Shown here piece after piece: positions 29,837 through 39,156 of a DNA stretch of 64,000 nt. The position numbers were made by a program, and so were the translations under genes. Every line of letters starts with the position of its first letter. The first letter of the stretch is position 1. The notes under the pieces are model-generated. The model was not told the origin of the DNA. It made no database searches and saw only the letters and a list, made by a program, of their open reading frames with translations. The stretch is from Pyricularia pennisetigena (taxonomy: Eukaryota > Ascomycota > Sordariomycetes > Magnaporthales > Pyriculariaceae): NCBI RefSeq assembly GCF_004337985.1, contig NW_021940927.1, positions 192,266-256,265 on the forward strand. Reading direction: 5' to 3'.

Positions 29837-31549
29837 ATGGCCTCACCAGAGGTCTCAAACCGCCGCGCGCGCCCGCAGAGCACGCCGCAGGCTTTGCCGC
29901 AGGGCCAGGCCGAGTCGGGACACGTATCTCTCGACACGCGCACCGCTAACGCGCCTCAGCCGGCTGGCCGCGGAAGGTACTCCAGCCTCCCGGCCCTGGC
30001 CATCAAAACACTGCAGCAGGAGTTGGAAAACGTGGAAACAGTCGGCAGCTGGCTCGAAGAGGTCTTTGCAGCCAAGCTCGAAAGTTTACAGGCCCCGGAG
30101 GACGCCGCGCTTAGGAGAATTGTTCTTGAACTTGACGACGTGATCAGCGGCTGGTTCCTCAGTCGCACCCTCCCTGAAAAAGAGCGCTCGCGCTCCCCGT
30201 CGCGTTCGCCGACCAGTTCCAGCGAAAGGCGCAGCATCTTAATTACAAGGACGGGCACGGCGTCGTCGGCCTCTAAAGGCAGAGGCACGCCCACTAACAA
30301 ATCGGTCACATGGGCCGAGCGAGCCGCCACGCCACCAGCGGCGGCCCCAACGCGAATTTTAACCCCGGCCACGCGCTCGTACCCGATACGTACGATGCCC
30401 GGCAATGCACCTGACAGCTCCGCAGCTCCCTCCCAATCGGGCCGGGACCGCTCCCAAGCCCCGAAACGTTTGACAGAACAACCGTCCAACCGCATCCTGA
30501 TCCGCGTAAATGACAAACTGCGGATGGTGACGAGGGAGCCATACGCGGTAACGACCAAATTGGCCGAATTGGTTTCAGTGCCACACAGTGAAATCCCAAA
30601 CGCCAAGCGCATCCCCACGGGCTGGGGTGTTACGGTGGCCTCTGAGGAAACACGGCAAAAACTCCTCAGCCCCAACGTAGTTAAGGCCATTATGGACGCA
30701 TTGGACGCGCGGGAAGTCACTGTCCCGACAACCTGGCACACATACGCCGTCTCTGGAGTGCCCCGAACGCTCAATTGCCTGGACGGAAGAAAGGACGTAC
30801 ATGAGGTAATCCAGGAGGAGATTACCGTGGCAGCAGGCCAGCAGCCAGTCAACTGGCATATTTCCAAACATGGTTACGACCCACATACGGCTGAGGGCAC
30901 GTGGATAGTGTCCTTCGTTCAACCCGTAAAGCCCTTTCAGCTTTTTGGAGTGTCGAAACGTGCGCGGAAGGTTGAAAAATCACGCAAAATTACACACCAC
31001 CACGACGGTTGCCAGGGATATTGCGAAATACGTCGCTGCGTACGGCAAGCGCGTTGCGGCATATGTGGTGAAGCAAAACATGCGACAGAGGAAGAGCCGT
31101 GCAAGGCAGCCCCCAAATGCGTCAATTGCCACGGCCATTTCCCATCCGGACATGAGAACTGCCCTGCCCGACCTTTAGTGGTAAATGGGAAGTTTGAACG
31201 ACCTTCACAGCGTAAACTAAAGGGGATTCGCAGAATCGGACGTGCCAACCGTGCCGCGATTATCAACGACCGGGCTGAGGCGGCCCGCCGAGAGCCAGCA
31301 CCTGCAATCCCGGTCCTAAACACCTCATCGCAGCATTCGCAAACCTCGAGCTCCCGATCGAGCATTTCAAATAAAAGAGCGCGGCCATGCGAGGCGGCAG
31401 GGGCGGACATCCGCAACTTCCTGCAGGCTGAACAGGAACGTGTGCACGACGAAATCGTTTGGGCAGCCGAAATGGAGGAAGACGCAGCGGCTGCCGAAAT
31501 CTGCCCCGCTGATGTGATAGACTTGGAAGCAACCCATCGATCGATATGA
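29837..31549 (+). CDS. LINE ORF1, RNA-binding gag-like protein, 570 aa
   Basis: The N-terminal 300 residues are Ser/Pro/Arg-rich with a helical segment (ALAIKTLQQELENVETVGSW). A central domain (ILIRVNDKLRMVTREPYAV ... NAKRIPTGWGVTVAS) resembles the RRM-like gag region of Tad1-clade ORF1. CCHC-type knuckles follow: CGICGEAKHATEEEPC at about 406 and CVNCHGHFPSGHENC at about 427. The protein should coat LINE RNA. The stop codon TGA overlaps the ORF2 start (ATGA at 31546-31549), which fits coupled termination and reinitiation. Confidence 0.88.
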   Translation: MASPEVSNRRARPQSTPQALPQGQAESGHVSLDTRTANAPQPAGRGRYSSLPALAIKTLQQELENVETVGSWLEEVFAAKLESLQAPEDAALRRIVLELDDVISGWFLSRTLPEKERSRSPSRSPTSSSERRSILITRTGTASSASKGRGTPTNKSVTWAERAATPPAAAPTRILTPATRSYPIRTMPGNAPDSSAAPSQSGRDRSQAPKRLTEQPSNRILIRVNDKLRMVTREPYAVTTKLAELVSVPHSEIPNAKRIPTGWGVTVASEETRQKLLSPNVVKAIMDALDAREVTVPTTWHTYAVSGVPRTLNCLDGRKDVHEVIQEEITVAAGQQPVNWHISKHGYDPHTAEGTWIVSFVQPVKPFQLFGVSKRARKVEKSRKITHHHDGCQGYCEIRRCVRQARCGICGEAKHATEEEPCKAAPKCVNCHGHFPSGHENCPARPLVVNGKFERPSQRKLKGIRRIGRANRAAIINDRAEAARREPAPAIPVLNTSSQHSQTSSSRSSISNKRARPCEAAGADIRNFLQAEQERVHDEIVWAAEMEEDAAAAEICPADVIDLEATHRSI

Positions 31550-34500
31550 CGAAATACTCGCTCGGCAATATGCAGCGGGAATGCCTCGACGTAGTTTGGG
31601 CCAACGTAGGTAAAAGGATGGGTGTGCATCTGAGCCTATTGGAGTTGTGCCACCAGAGAAAAGTGGACCTGGTTAACGTTCAAGAGCCATGGTGCGGGCT
31701 AAATACGACTACACAAACGCACCCGGGCTATGATGTTTTTGCGCCAGTGGACGAATGGCACGCAAGCACTTACGAAGCCATGACTGGGCTCCGGCCTCGG
31801 GTGCTCACCTACGTCAAAAAGGGGGCAGCCCTAGGGGCCGCACAACGACGGTTACCGCAGGGCCAAAATACGCGGGACGTACTCTGGCTCGAAATTAACG
31901 GAATATTGTTTGTTAACGTATATAGGGCTCCGGGCACTGAGGCCGCGCTGGAAATGGTATGCAATACCGTGCCAAATGGACCCACGGTGCTAGGCGGCGA
32001 TTTTAACGTAACGGCTGCTGCATACCAGCCGGGCCGCGCAAACGCACGCGGAGGGGATCAACTGACGGCATGGGCGCAAGCCCAGGGGATGAGTTTTACA
32101 GGAAATATCGGCGTGCCCACCCACCGCGACGGGGGTTTACTGGATATGGTCTTTTCCAACCTCCCCAGCACAATAACTGTGGTTGACAGCAGTCTTTACA
32201 CAGGCTCCGACCACGAATCCCTTTATACCACGCTGCGGACGCGCGGCGCCCCCCGCCCGGAGGCGGTCAACGTTTCGGTTAGGGACGACCGGCTACCAAA
32301 GTTCGCGGAGCTACTTGCTTTTGGCATGCAAGAGATGCCGGACCCGGGATCCGCGGCCGATGGCTACGCATTGGACGCGTGGGTAGCTGAATTTACAACT
32401 TTGTGGGAGCAAGTGACGTGGGTCGTGGGTACGCCGGCGGGAAAAAGGGGCAGCTCGGCTCCCTGGTGGACCGAAAACTGCCAGCGGCTCTGGACCGAAT
32501 TTCAGCGGGTAAAACGGAGCGCTGTAAATAGGGCAGGCGCCTCTGCCGAGGAGAAAGCTTACACGAAAGGGGTGCGGGCCGCGAAGCGGGAGTACTGGAG
32601 GCACCGGATCGACCAACTGCGCGACGATAAGGATTTGTGGAACATGGTGGGCTGGCTGGGAGCCGGACCACGCCTCCGGTCCCCGCCGCTGGTTATTAAC
32701 GGCGAGCAAGTGAGCGAGCCTTTAGCAAAAGCGGAAGCACTGCAACGGGAGGTGCTTGGCCGATTTTCGGCGGAGGATGACCTGCAGGGAGACCCCTTGG
32801 AGGCCTGGTCGCCGGACGAGGCTAAAATCCCTTGGGACACCCAGGTTAGTGCGGAAGAGGCGGAGCGCTCCTGCATTGGGGTTACGAGCACGTCCCCGGG
32901 CATCGACGGAATGACCGTCCGGCTACTAAAAGCCGGATGGGCTTCGTTGGCCGAGCCGGTGCGCAGGCTCTACCAACGTTGCCTGGAACTCGGACATTTC
33001 CCAGCGCCTTGGAAGAAGGCCGAAGTCGCGATGCTACCGAAAACGGGGAAGAAAGACCGGAGCAGCGTTCGATCCTGGCGGCCTATAGCCCTCCTCTCCT
33101 GCATCGGAAAAGGCCTCGAGAGGCTCGTTGCACGCCGGATAGCTTGGGCCATACACGACAACGGGCTCCTTAGCTGCACCCACGGCGGTGCCCTACCCAA
33201 ACGATCGGCGACGGATCTGGTTTGTGCCCTCGCCCACGATATCGAGCAGGCTCTAGCTCGCGGGGAGGAAGTCACCCTTGTCGCATGCGACGTCCAAGGC
33301 GCCTTCGACGCCCTCCTCCATGGGCGATTGATACGGAAAATGCGGAGCCTCGGGTTTAGTAAAATGCTCCTTAGGTTCGTGATTAACTTTTTAAGCGGCC
33401 GCCAGGCCCGAGTCCGGCTGGAGGGTACGACCACGGGCTTTAGGCGGCTTGGGTGCGGCACCCCGCAAGGGTCTCCCCTTTCCCCGATCCTATATATGCT
33501 ATATCTGGCGTACCTCGTCAAAAACGGTGCGAAGTGGCGGCTGGCATACGCAGACGACGTGCTTACATGGAAATCGTCACCCTCGTTGGAGGAGAACGTA
33601 CGTTGGCTGGAAGATAAACTCCGGGATATGCACGAAATTGCGGCGGAAGAGAAAATCCATTTTGCAGCGGAAAAGACAGAGGTGATCCATATCACTAAGA
33701 AAAGGCACGGTCGCAACCCGGAAATCCGGATTAATGGTAGAACGGTTACCCCGGTCCAACTACCGGGCGGTCGACGCGGACAAAGCGCCTCCGGGGCCGA
33801 GCGTTACCCGGGCATGCGTTGGCTTGGTTTTTGGTTCAGCCGACGGCTAGACGGGCGCCGCCACGTGGCCGAAAGGGCTGCCAAAGCAATGGCGGTCGCT
33901 GCCCACCTCAAAAGCTTTGGGGCAGTAAGATACGGACCGCCTGCGGCTGCACTTCGCAAGGCAGCGGTGGCATGCGTGGGTTCCTCGGCCACCTACGCAG
34001 CCGAGGCATGGTACAACCCAGCGCACAAACAAAGAGGACTCCTCAAAGCACTGAACAAACCGCTGGTTTTAGCGGCACGGGCAATCCTCCCGGCGTATAA
34101 AACCACCCCCTCGTCCACTGTTCTCAGGGACGCAGGATTACCCTCGGCCCGCGTCGCGCTGGCCTACACCCGCCTGAAATACGGCGCCCGACTAAGGCTC
34201 GCGGACAAGGGGCACCCCCTTGTCAGCCGCCTGCGTGAAACACCTCGTGCCCGCAACTCGGGCCATTCGGCCACGACCCTGCAAACGGCTGCACAACTTC
34301 TCCCGCGGATCCGGAGACTAGAGTTGCGCGCACCTCGCAATGCCCCGGATTCTCGCACTGACCCCACCGGAGGAGTCCCAAAAGAGGAAGCGGCCCGCCG
34401 CTTTATCGAATGGCTGGACATGGTATCACCTGACGATATCGTGGTATATACGGATGGTTCGGAAAAACACGAAAATAACTGCGTCCAAATAGGGTACGGA

Positions 34501-35433
34501 TGGGCCGCTTTTAGGGCGGGCCTGGAATTTGCCGCAGGCTCCGCATCTATTACGCCGGAAAGCCACGTTTTCGACGCCGAGGCGATTGGCGCCCTAAGAG
34601 GGCTACAGGCGGCAGCCAAGGCCCAGCCAGGCGCCCGGATCTGGATTTGTGTGGACAGCACCTCGGTTATTTGGGGTCTTAGAGGCGACGCGCCGCGTTC
34701 GTCCCAATGGGCCTTTTTGGAGTTCCATGACCTTGTCGATCTACTCCGAAAACAAGGCACCGAGGTTCGGGTCCGTTGGTGCCCTGGGCACCAGGGAATC
34801 CCGGGAAACGACCGGGCTGACGAGCTGGCCAAGGCCGGCTCTGCCGGACCGCCGGACCCAGACCCGAGGGCTCAGCAAACCACGTATAGCGGTGCCGGCA
34901 CGGTCCTCAGAGCCATTCTTTCGAATATAGAGAAGGACTGGTGGCGTAAAGAACTTTGTGAACGGTCCCCCGCATATAGGCAATGGAAATTCCAATACAC
35001 ACCGAGAAAGGAGCCCGAGGAACTGCGTTTGCCACGACCCCTACTGGGCCATTACTTGGCCATGAGGACCGGCCACGGCGATTTCAAAGCCTACCATGAC
35101 CTTTTCAACCACCAGGATGCAAACACCTCGTGTGCCTGGTGCTGGAAGCGGACCTCCCCTGAACACCCGGTGCACTGCCGCTTTTCGCGGGCGGTGTGGA
35201 GAAACTGGCCGTGGCCTGACAACGACCGGCCGGTCGGGCCGCCAGACCGCGCCCAACGCCGCAAATTCTTCCAGACAAGCCTCGGGCAACCGAAAAGCTT
35301 TGAGGCGTTTTCGATAGCCACCAACTACTTCAGCGCCCGCCCCAGAGCGGCCCACCAGCGCCCCGCGCGCCACGAACGCACTTTACGCCTAGGGACACCG
35401 ATCGTAAGCGACTCGAACTCGGGCGAGGAATAG
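31546..35433 (+). CDS. LINE ORF2: endonuclease, reverse transcriptase, RNase H, 1295 aa
   Basis: Domains in order: APE-type endonuclease (VNVQEPWCG, GGDFNVTA near 150, SDHESLY), reverse transcriptase (RPIALLSCIGKGLERLVARR, ACDVQGAFDALLHGRLIRK, CGTPQGSPLSPILYM, AYADDVLTW with the YADD box near 668), RNase H (VVYTDGSEKHENN near 965, HVFDAEAIGALRGLQAA, DSTSVIWGLRG, WCPGHQGIPGNDRADELAKAG) and a C-terminal CCHC (CAWCWKRTSPEHPVHC near 1195). The combination of endonuclease, RT and RNase H is characteristic of the Tad1/I group. All catalytic motifs look intact. It would carry out target-primed reverse transcription of its own RNA. Confidence 0.95.
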   Translation: MTKYSLGNMQRECLDVVWANVGKRMGVHLSLLELCHQRKVDLVNVQEPWCGLNTTTQTHPGYDVFAPVDEWHASTYEAMTGLRPRVLTYVKKGAALGAAQRRLPQGQNTRDVLWLEINGILFVNVYRAPGTEAALEMVCNTVPNGPTVLGGDFNVTAAAYQPGRANARGGDQLTAWAQAQGMSFTGNIGVPTHRDGGLLDMVFSNLPSTITVVDSSLYTGSDHESLYTTLRTRGAPRPEAVNVSVRDDRLPKFAELLAFGMQEMPDPGSAADGYALDAWVAEFTTLWEQVTWVVGTPAGKRGSSAPWWTENCQRLWTEFQRVKRSAVNRAGASAEEKAYTKGVRAAKREYWRHRIDQLRDDKDLWNMVGWLGAGPRLRSPPLVINGEQVSEPLAKAEALQREVLGRFSAEDDLQGDPLEAWSPDEAKIPWDTQVSAEEAERSCIGVTSTSPGIDGMTVRLLKAGWASLAEPVRRLYQRCLELGHFPAPWKKAEVAMLPKTGKKDRSSVRSWRPIALLSCIGKGLERLVARRIAWAIHDNGLLSCTHGGALPKRSATDLVCALAHDIEQALARGEEVTLVACDVQGAFDALLHGRLIRKMRSLGFSKMLLRFVINFLSGRQARVRLEGTTTGFRRLGCGTPQGSPLSPILYMLYLAYLVKNGAKWRLAYADDVLTWKSSPSLEENVRWLEDKLRDMHEIAAEEKIHFAAEKTEVIHITKKRHGRNPEIRINGRTVTPVQLPGGRRGQSASGAERYPGMRWLGFWFSRRLDGRRHVAERAAKAMAVAAHLKSFGAVRYGPPAAALRKAAVACVGSSATYAAEAWYNPAHKQRGLLKALNKPLVLAARAILPAYKTTPSSTVLRDAGLPSARVALAYTRLKYGARLRLADKGHPLVSRLRETPRARNSGHSATTLQTAAQLLPRIRRLELRAPRNAPDSRTDPTGGVPKEEAARRFIEWLDMVSPDDIVVYTDGSEKHENNCVQIGYGWAAFRAGLEFAAGSASITPESHVFDAEAIGALRGLQAAAKAQPGARIWICVDSTSVIWGLRGDAPRSSQWAFLEFHDLVDLLRKQGTEVRVRWCPGHQGIPGNDRADELAKAGSAGPPDPDPRAQQTTYSGAGTVLRAILSNIEKDWWRKELCERSPAYRQWKFQYTPRKEPEELRLPRPLLGHYLAMRTGHGDFKAYHDLFNHQDANTSCAWCWKRTSPEHPVHCRFSRAVWRNWPWPDNDRPVGPPDRAQRRKFFQTSLGQPKSFEAFSIATNYFSARPRAAHQRPARHERTLRLGTPIVSDSNSGEE

Positions 35434-35685
35434 ACTTATTGCCTTTTCACCCATACTTCACGGCACAAGCCGTCAGACGAACCCTCCGTGCACCTTAGGC
35501 ACGGGGTTGTGTCAGTGAACTAACCCCCTAATCAGGGCCGGGCCCGAACCCGGTCAGGCACGATCCGCCTCTGCCCTCCTTGTTTTTCCCCTGTGTAAAT
35601 AAAGAAGATAGAACGCGCGCCGAGATACCCCTCGGGAGGTTGCTAACGGCCGGCTAACAAGCCGGGCCGAGCCCGGCGTTAACTA

Positions 35686-35705
35686 ATACTACTACTACTA
35701 CTACT
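35686..35705 (+). repeat. (TAC)n 3' tail of the LINE
   Basis: About six TAC/ACT units terminate the element. The second copy ends in a longer run of the same triplet, which shows the tail belongs to the family. Confidence 0.85.
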
Positions 35706-36320
35706 TGGAAGCATAGCAGCCTTTTGGCCCGGCCAGATTTGGAAGTGGACAAATTAGTTTAACTCTTGTCGTTTGTTTCCATTGGAATGTAATCAAAAAC
35801 TGTAATGAGGTGTTTGATGATGGATGCAAGTCAGCCCTCCAGAAGAAGTTGTCTGTATTACTCTCAGGTACATAGTTCGACACTCAACTGTCATAATTCG
35901 TTTTTAGAACCAGCGGCTCTTTCCATTCATTTTCACATGAATCACACCAGGATTTACTTGCAACTTTTCAAAAGCTAGGTAAGGGAAAGCCCAAAACGCC
36001 TCATGCTTGCTGGGTAACGCTGAACCGCCCGCTGACTACGATAGATGAGTCAAAGTCACTTTACAGCATGGATTGTTTTATCGGCTTGGTTTGCCCGAAA
36101 ACTGCATGCGTTTGAGCCGCAACTCATTCGTTCGCCCGTGCAGTCCGCAAAAAGAAGGCAACCGACTAGCCTTTGGAAAGCCAATGCCAAGGTTATGCGG
36201 TATATGATTGACATATAAAGCCCAGCTATCATCATCGTCTGTTTGCGTCTCTTATTTCAGTAATGCAGACCCTAAATCATCTTTTGTTGACTTTTTCCCA
36301 GAGCATTGGGGTAAGGAAAC
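35706..36320. other. Intergenic, promoter side of the Est1-like gene
   Basis: No gene is seen. A TATA box lies at 36214-36220. Confidence 0.45.
36214..36220 (+). promoter_or_regulatory. TATA box of the Est1-like gene
   Basis: TATAAAG 107 bases before the ATG at 36321. Confidence 0.45.
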
Positions 36321-39022
36321 ATGCCGAACAATCAGACTGATCAACGCCCGCAACCGGCTGGCATCAGACGGACATCCAGTCAACATCTTCCTCAACAGGT
36401 TGGATCCCCTAGGCGGGGAGCTGGAACATCAGAATCAAGAGATTCGTCTACCCCAAACGCGGACCGCGACGCTGGCCTAGACAAACCGAGAGCTAGGAGG
36501 CAAAAGTGGTCTCCACAAGAACAAGCCTTGTCAACCAACGCGACAAAAGTGTCAAGTCCCAGAGGTACCCCTGCAACTGCCCATGCAACAACAGCAACCG
36601 CACATCAAGGAACAGCAGAAGAACCGGCTACAGATCCCAACAACGGTTTCCAACCCATGCCCCGGGCGCGCAAATCACGTTGGCAGGATGGAACCCCGGG
36701 AATGACAAACTCACAGGCGGCGGTGGGAGCCCCCACCACTCAAACGCGCGGAGCAACAAATAATGCGCGTGTTGGGCCATCGGGCCAACAGAGCCGGCGC
36801 GCTTTGGGCTCAAGGGGAGGTGGCGGGGTCAGCGACGCCACCGGTGAAGTCGAAAAAGTCAACGAGTTGGTAAAGCAGCCAGAGACGCGTCCTATAGGTC
36901 AGGAGCAGTTGGTGGCTGAGGTAAAAGGCATATATGCTGGGTAAGTCTCGGCCCCGGCGTGGACCAAATCACAAGATACGGGCGGCCTCCCGCCTGCCTG
37001 CCGAAAGGGGGGTCCGTGTGACAAGAAGCCTTACTGCCTGCATTCGAGTGGCTCATCTGGAGGGAGGCTGCCATCTGAGATCCATGTCGTACTAATTTTG
37101 CTATAATCTAGTCTTGTTATGGTCGAGAACAAATGTATAGAGGTCGATAATGCACAAAACTCACTAAACAACGGCTCGGCTTCCCCCAAGCTCAACACCG
37201 ACCAGTGGCAGGCTCTCATTTCCTTGCACCGGACGTTGCTACACGAGCACCACGACTTTTTTCTCGCCTCGCAGCATCCTTCGGCAAGCCGAGCGCTGCG
37301 ACGACTTGCCGTCAAATATGCAATGCCGGCGCGCATGTGGCGACACGGCATCCATAGTTTGTAAGACTCCATGAGAATTTCGTCACGGTTTTCTTTTCTT
37401 TTTTCTTTTTTTTATACGAGGCAGGCGAGACTGACCCTTTGTTTTACTTGAAGTTTGGAGCTTTTGAGGCACCGTTTACCACATTCACTTGAGTATATGC
37501 TCACATTCATCTACTCCTCGTACTCTATGATGGCACTTTTGTATGAAACTGTGCCAGCTTTTGAATATACTTGGATAGAATGTTTGGGAGACCTTTCACG
37601 ATATAGGTAAGTACGCCTCTTTTTGTGTTCTACTCCTTTGAAAGATTGCCCGCCTAATTGGTATTGCGTGAGTTTAGAATGGCCATCGAAGACGACGATG
37701 TTCGCGACAGGGAGGTCTGGACAGCTGTTTCTCGCGGCTGGTACTCGCGAGCTAGCGATAAGGCGCCCACCACTGGACGCCTGTATCACCATCTAGCAAT
37801 TTTGGCGAGACCTAATGTTTTAGCACAGCTTTTTTACTACGCCAAAAGCTTGTGTGTACCCATTTCCTTCAACAGCGCCAGGGACTCAATTCTCACCCTT
37901 TTCGAACCCATCATGGCTGGCACACACGGTAACCTGCAACCCGTTGATCGTGCGCTGGTCAGGTGTCACGGGACTTTCTTCACCGGCAAGGGCACCGAAG
38001 ATCTCGAAGATACGCGCAATGAATTTCTTTCGAACCTCGACCTGGCCGTGGCCAAGGGCGCACGCCGCTGGCTGGAGGCAGGATATCAAATCGCCGTGAC
38101 AAATCTTTGTGCACTTTTGGACTACGGCCTGCCTACCAACGTTCTCATGAGGGCACTTGACGCTTCGACCAAAGACATTCCCAAGCGGAAAATCGTAGTT
38201 GGGGATGAGCCGGCTTCGGCTAAGTCCCAAGAAGCTTCAGAGACGCAAAAACCGACCAATACTGATGATAAAAATGCTCCAATTGCCACCGCCACGGAGG
38301 CCAAAGATGACGTGGTCGACCTTTCCAAGCGCTTTAAAGAAGTTCTCCAATTTGTGGAAAGCACAGATATAGTTGTTCTTTCACGGCTGGGGGATTTGAA
38401 CATACTTTCTTATCTCAACGTTAGACTCATGTTCTTGCGTCAGATGGCCATCCTGAAGGGCCCAGGCGGGGCTGAGGCTAAACCACCAGCGATGTCGCAT
38501 CTCGAGGCTTCTTTCCCTTGGCATCTGCTCAGTTTATGCTTAAACTCTTTTGCAGCGGGTTTTGAGACCCCCAAGAAATACGAGACGAGCGAGTTCCCCC
38601 GCACGGCCGAAAGGAGGCCGCTTCCCGAGGATTGGGCAATGCGAGGGCTTGTGTGGGCGGAGATGGCCTTCCCGGCCAACCATTTCAGCGTCAATGAAAA
38701 CATGGAAGAAGACGAAAGGACGTTTGAAACCCCATCGATGAAAGATCAGCGTCGTGAAAGGTGTCTGTGGCCCGCTTGCCAAATCGCCCAGATTGGAACG
38801 TCAGGAGACGGCGTCAAAGAGGGACGTTGGATCACGTATAATGCCAACACAAAGAAATTTCGACCGGCTGCTCAATACGTGTCGGACGTTGAAATACGTC
38901 CTCCCGTCACCAAGGCCACGTACGAGGATGTCCTCCCAGAGGAGCCCACATTGTCAGTGCGAGAGCAAGAAAACGAAAAGCCAACCATTCAGTCTGCTGA
39001 GAAGATTCGTGATAGTAGTTAG
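36321..39022 (+). CDS. Est1-type DNA/RNA-binding domain protein, 788 aa
   Basis: Exons: 36321-36940, 37112-37360, 37454-37606 and 37678-39022; all introns have GTAAG donors and TAG/AAG acceptors and keep the frame. The first 200 residues are disordered and rich in Pro/Gln/Arg/Ser. Then come WQALISLHRTLLHEHHDFFL, SASRALRRLAVKYAMPARMW, and across the introns ELLRHRLPHSLEYMLTFIY, PAFEYTWIECLGDLSRYR, RDREVWTAVSRGWYSRASDK and APTTGRLYHHLAILARPNVL, then LFYYAKSLCVPISFNSARDS. These match the 14-3-3-like helical fold and Est1 DNA/RNA-binding domain of Est1/SMG5-7 relatives. The proteins act in telomerase recruitment or nonsense-mediated decay; fungal members of this shape are usually unassigned. The gene converges with the Zn2Cys6 regulator (135 bp between stops). 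Confidence 0.88.
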
Positions 39023-39156
39023 GAACTCAAGGTATTACTGGTGATGAGGAGGTATAAATATACAAGGCCAATCCTTTTCCAAGCCCACTGACGACATAAT
39101 TGAGGAGGCGCTTCAGGATTTTAGTGAACACGAGTGTCGGACAGAGGATAATTCTT

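Larger units (their letters stand above)
29745..35705 (+). mobile_element. Full-length Tad1-like LINE, both ORFs open
   Basis: A non-LTR retrotransposon with two long ORFs, a 3' untranslated region of about 250 bases and a 3' tail of (TAC)n rather than poly-A. The 5' end is uncertain (somewhere in 29700-29836), and I find no target duplication by eye. GC content is clearly higher than in the surroundings, and no stop codons or C-to-T decay are evident, so it is young or escaped repeat-induced mutation. A second, 5'-truncated copy of the same family lies at 56518-58782, about 96% identical at protein level. Confidence 0.92.

Noticed and set aside
29956..30867. 303-codon frame antisense to LINE ORF1, and others antisense to ORF2
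   Set aside because: High-GC codon bias of the LINE keeps complementary frames open; no motifs.
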